Assembly: GCA_902459845.2 (NCBI GenBank)
Contig: CABPSV020000699.1
Span: forward strand, 1 to 10,275
Direction: 5' to 3'
Length of the DNA stretch: 10,275 nt
Source: Hepatocystis sp. ex Piliocolobus tephrosceles
Taxonomy: Eukaryota > Apicomplexa > Aconoidasida > Haemosporida > Plasmodiidae
Positions 7,997 to 10,275 of the stretch are shown here, one piece after another (position 1 is the stretch's first letter; every line of letters starts with the position of its first letter). The position numbers were made by a program, and so were the translations under genes. The notes beneath the pieces were generated by a model, which searched no databases, was not told the DNA's origin, and worked only from the letters and a program-made list of their open reading frames with translations.

Positions 7997-8625
7997 ATGA
8001 AGGCAATTAAAATATTTAACAGTTCATGGGTAAATAAGCTCACTGTATGTGGCAATAATAATTTTTTTATATCGAAAAAATATGTATCTGTTTTAGCTAA
8101 CGAATTGAGAAGTGGTAACATATTTTTGTATAATGATAAATATTGTGAAGTAACAGAGCAGAGGCAAATAAAACAGGGAAGACTAGCCACAACAAACATG
8201 GTAATATTTTAAAACATGTACATATACATATGTGTGCAAGTATATATCTGCATTTTGACTATTGTTTACCTTATGTCTTTTCAATATTTATGTAGTTGTA
8301 TATATATTGTCATTTTTTTTTATAGATATCTTTTATTGATTTAAGTACCTTAAAAAGTTCCTCAGCTAAATTCGCATGTCAAGCAAAAGTTGAAAAAATT
8401 GAACCAACAAAAACGAATGTACAGATACAGTATACAGATAAACAAAAAAATGTAGTTGTCTGTTTGGATGAAAATTATGAAGATATAGAGATTCCATTGA
8501 GTATGTTTGGAATAGCAGAAGAGCATTTAGAACCTGGTTTTAAAGTAAGCGTTTTTAAACATGAAGACAAAATAGTAAAAATAATTTTGCCTTCTTCACT
8601 TTTAGCCACGTTGAGAAAAAAGTAA
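7997..8625 (+). CDS. Organellar elongation factor P-like protein, apparently two-domain
   Basis: Two exons, 7997-8200 and 8326-8625, give 167 codons with an in-frame GT-AG junction. EF-P binds ribosomes stalled on poly-proline and helps peptide-bond formation. Residues about 34-95 resemble the EF-P KOW-like domain I (ELRSGNIFLYNDKYCEV, then IKQGRLATT, then SFIDLSTLKSSSAKF). Residues about 96-160 resemble the first OB domain, with QIQYTDKQKNVVVCLDENYE matching the family's YLYRDGDEYxFMDxETYE region and LEPGFKVSVF matching its LKEGMxVxV segment. The protein stops just after this domain with LLATLRKK, whereas bacterial EF-P of about 185-190 residues adds a third OB domain. The loop reads KQGR, placing Arg62 where E. 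coli has the modified Lys34. The first 30 residues are basic and hydroxylated with no acidic residue and no hydrophobic signal core, more like a mitochondrial presequence than an apicoplast leader. Compartment assignment is therefore an inference. eIF5A is unlikely because its hypusine-loop sequence is absent. Confidence 0.78.
8201..8325 (+). other. Intron of the EF-P-like gene
   Basis: The donor is ATG|GTAATA and the acceptor is TTTTTTTTATAG|ATATC. The intron is 125 nt, phase 0. Removing it joins ...LATTNM to ISFIDLSTLK and preserves the EF-P domain I strand order. Unspliced translation would stop three codons into the intron. Confidence 0.85.
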
Positions 8626-8636
8626 TTTCAACATTA

Positions 8637-8767
8637 AGTTTTTTCTTTTATCGTTTTTATCATTTTAACCTCTTTTACAGTCCTTTTTCTTTTACTCTTT
8701 TTTCTCTTACATTCTTTTATGCTTTTATCTCTTTAGTCGCCTTTTTTTTTTTTTTTTTTTTTTTTTT
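8637..8767 (+). repeat. Pyrimidine-rich tract ending in T26
   Basis: This stretch is almost all T and C on the plus strand, with TTTTC/CTTTT-type blocks repeated and a T26 run at 8742-8767. It begins within 15 bases of the EF-P stop and probably belongs to its 3' UTR. Confidence 0.75.
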
Positions 8768-9233
8768 CTGTTATGTTATATAAAGAGTGACTTCTTATCA
8801 ACAAATTTACCATTCTATTTTTATGTCATTCTTTCTTTTGAATTTTACAAGAAAAAAAATAACATAATATAAAAATATATAAATTTAAATTTTATACATA
8901 CAATTAACACATTAGAAACCTTTGATTCAATTTTACATTTTTTTAAGTTCGTCTAAAAAAAATAAAAATAGCATATATTTTAATATATATTCTTTTGATA
9001 TTATTATTCGTGTTTAAAAATACTGAAGCAGGACTAATTCTTTAATTGTTTTAAAAACTATTATGATTATATTGTGTATAAACACATGTGTGTACAAACT
9101 TATATATACAAATGCAGCTATGTAGTGGCATAAATTAATATTCGAACTGGCACCTTTTGTAGTGTTCATTATTAACACTTGTGTGTTATTTTTTTACACA
9201 GGTTTACGGATAAATATCATCGAAATCTTATAA

Positions 9234-9248
9234 AATAATAATAATAAC

Positions 9249-9280
<32 letters not shown>

Positions 9281-9281
9281 G
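9234..9281. repeat. (AAT)n microsatellite with one interruption
   Basis: About 16 AAT/ATA trinucleotides, interrupted by a C at 9248. Confidence 0.95.
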
Positions 9282-9412
9282 TTGGGAAAAAACATATTGT
9301 TCTTGTATAAATATTAGTATTGCCCATTTATACTTTTGACTTTATCAAAAACAGTTAAAAAGCGTATAGAAGTTCAGCTGTGTTTTTTTTACAACATTTC
9401 ATGTTATATCAC

Positions 9413-9416
<4 letters not shown>

Positions 9417-9464
<48 letters not shown>
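9417..9464. repeat. A48 run
   Basis: An uninterrupted A homopolymer in non-coding sequence. Its exact length may vary with assembly. Confidence 0.9.
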
Positions 9465-9469
<5 letters not shown>

Positions 9470-9719
9470 AAATTATTTGTGAACAAACATAGCATTTTCT
9501 TTTTTTATTGTTATATTTCGCTAATTATTTTAGTGTTCTCTAATTTGAATTAAAACATTTACACAAGTATGTTTACTTTTTTCCTTTAATAAGGCATAAA
9601 TGTAAATTTTCACATAAAAAAAAAAATATATGTAATAATAATAAAATAATAAAATAATAATAATGAGCATTTCACAATGTATATATTGTCTATCCCCAAC
9701 TTACATAATTTCTTAGCAG

Positions 9720-9745
9720 AAAAAAAAAAAAAAAAAAAAAAAAAA
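9720..9745. repeat. A26 run
   Basis: An A homopolymer followed by GAAAAAAGGG, in non-coding sequence. Confidence 0.9.
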
Positions 9746-10233
9746 GAAAAAAGGGATTTAGAGGGTATTATTATAAATATGCTTCATCTTACTTAAAAAA
9801 TAATAAAAAGCAAAAGCATTATTCATACTAGTTTTGAAATTATTTTAAGCTTAAAAAACTTAAAAGAACTTATAAAATGCTCAATAGTGTGAATAAAAAG
9901 CTAATAAAAAATTTAAAAATAATTATTATTAATCATAATAAACGGATTACAAATAAATTTGATAAAAGTGTATAAAATTAATCTGAGTTAAAAGCTGTAA
10001 ACACAGGATTTACCAAATAAGCTAATACTTTATTTTTATTTCGTAAACTTTTTTTGTAAAAAGTAAAAATACAATTTCATTACATTGCTATTGAATATAT
10101 ACTTTAGCGTATTATTCCTTTTATATATATTTATATATATATGCTTAAATATGATTAAACACATGTATGCAAAATGTTACAAAAAGTATACAATTTCGCT
10201 CATACGTCTTAATAAAAACATATAATACCTTAA

Positions 10234-10236
<3 letters not shown>

Positions 10237-10275
<39 letters not shown>
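10237..10275. repeat. A39 run at window edge
   Basis: The sequence ends inside this homopolymer. A contig break at such a run is common in Plasmodium assemblies, so its true length is unknown. Confidence 0.9.

Larger units (their letters stand above)
8626..10275. other. Non-coding 3' flank of the EF-P-like gene
   Basis: No frame of useful length or codon character appears on either strand. Contents are a pyrimidine-rich stretch (8637-8767), ordinary A+T-rich sequence, a slightly more complex patch at about 9000-9220, an AAT tract, and A runs at 9417-9464, 9720-9745 and 10237-10275. No tRNA or rRNA is recognised. Confidence 0.6.

Noticed and set aside
7987..8199. A minus-strand 70-codon frame
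   Set aside because: It lies antisense to exon 1 of the EF-P-like gene, which has clear family similarity.
8623..8900. A possible third EF-P exon using AAAAAA|GTAATT and a TTTTACAG acceptor near 8680
   Set aside because: Translation after that acceptor is Phe/Leu/Tyr filler from the pyrimidine tract, not an OB domain.
9101..9200. TTCGAA-containing segment resembling a tRNA T loop on the minus strand
   Set aside because: The flanking bases do not pair as a T stem, and no acceptor or anticodon stem can be drawn.

Overview
The window looks like nuclear DNA of a malaria parasite (Plasmodium, species not determined). It is extremely A+T-rich. It carries homopolymer runs of up to about 70 bases, (TA)n and (AAT)n tracts, Asn/Lys-rich insertions inside proteins, short GT-AG introns with T-rich acceptors, and an apicoplast-type bipartite leader on one protein. 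Four Ns at 19-22 mark a small gap, and the window ends inside a poly-A run.

Layout: (1) Positions 271-3891 on the minus strand hold one uninterrupted 1206-codon gene whose two ends resemble COG7, a subunit of the conserved oligomeric Golgi tethering complex. (2) Positions 3892-4852 are a divergent intergenic region, with TA-rich palindromic sequence and a striking T70 / A68 pair. (3) Positions 4853-6562 on the plus strand hold a three-exon gene (440 codons after splicing) for a CPBP/CaaX-like intramembrane protease with an apicoplast-type leader. It is probably the orthologue of AMR1, reported as needed for apicoplast biogenesis. (4) Positions 6563-7996 are intergenic. They contain a 22-copy 11-bp minisatellite built on the Plasmodium telomere motif (6651-6900), a possible spliced small transcript (about 7311-7497), and a long A/TA tract. 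(5) Positions 7997-8625 on the plus strand hold a two-exon gene (167 codons after splicing) for an organellar elongation factor P-like protein that appears to lack the third EF-P domain. (6) Positions 8626-10275 show no convincing gene, only a pyrimidine-rich stretch and simple repeats.

The three proteins do not form an obvious pathway. One serves Golgi trafficking, one serves the plastid, and one serves translation in an endosymbiotic organelle. The most unusual features are the telomere-derived 11-bp minisatellite with internal higher-order structure, the homopolymer inverted repeat in the upstream region of the protease gene, and the two-domain EF-P with arginine at the predicted loop tip.
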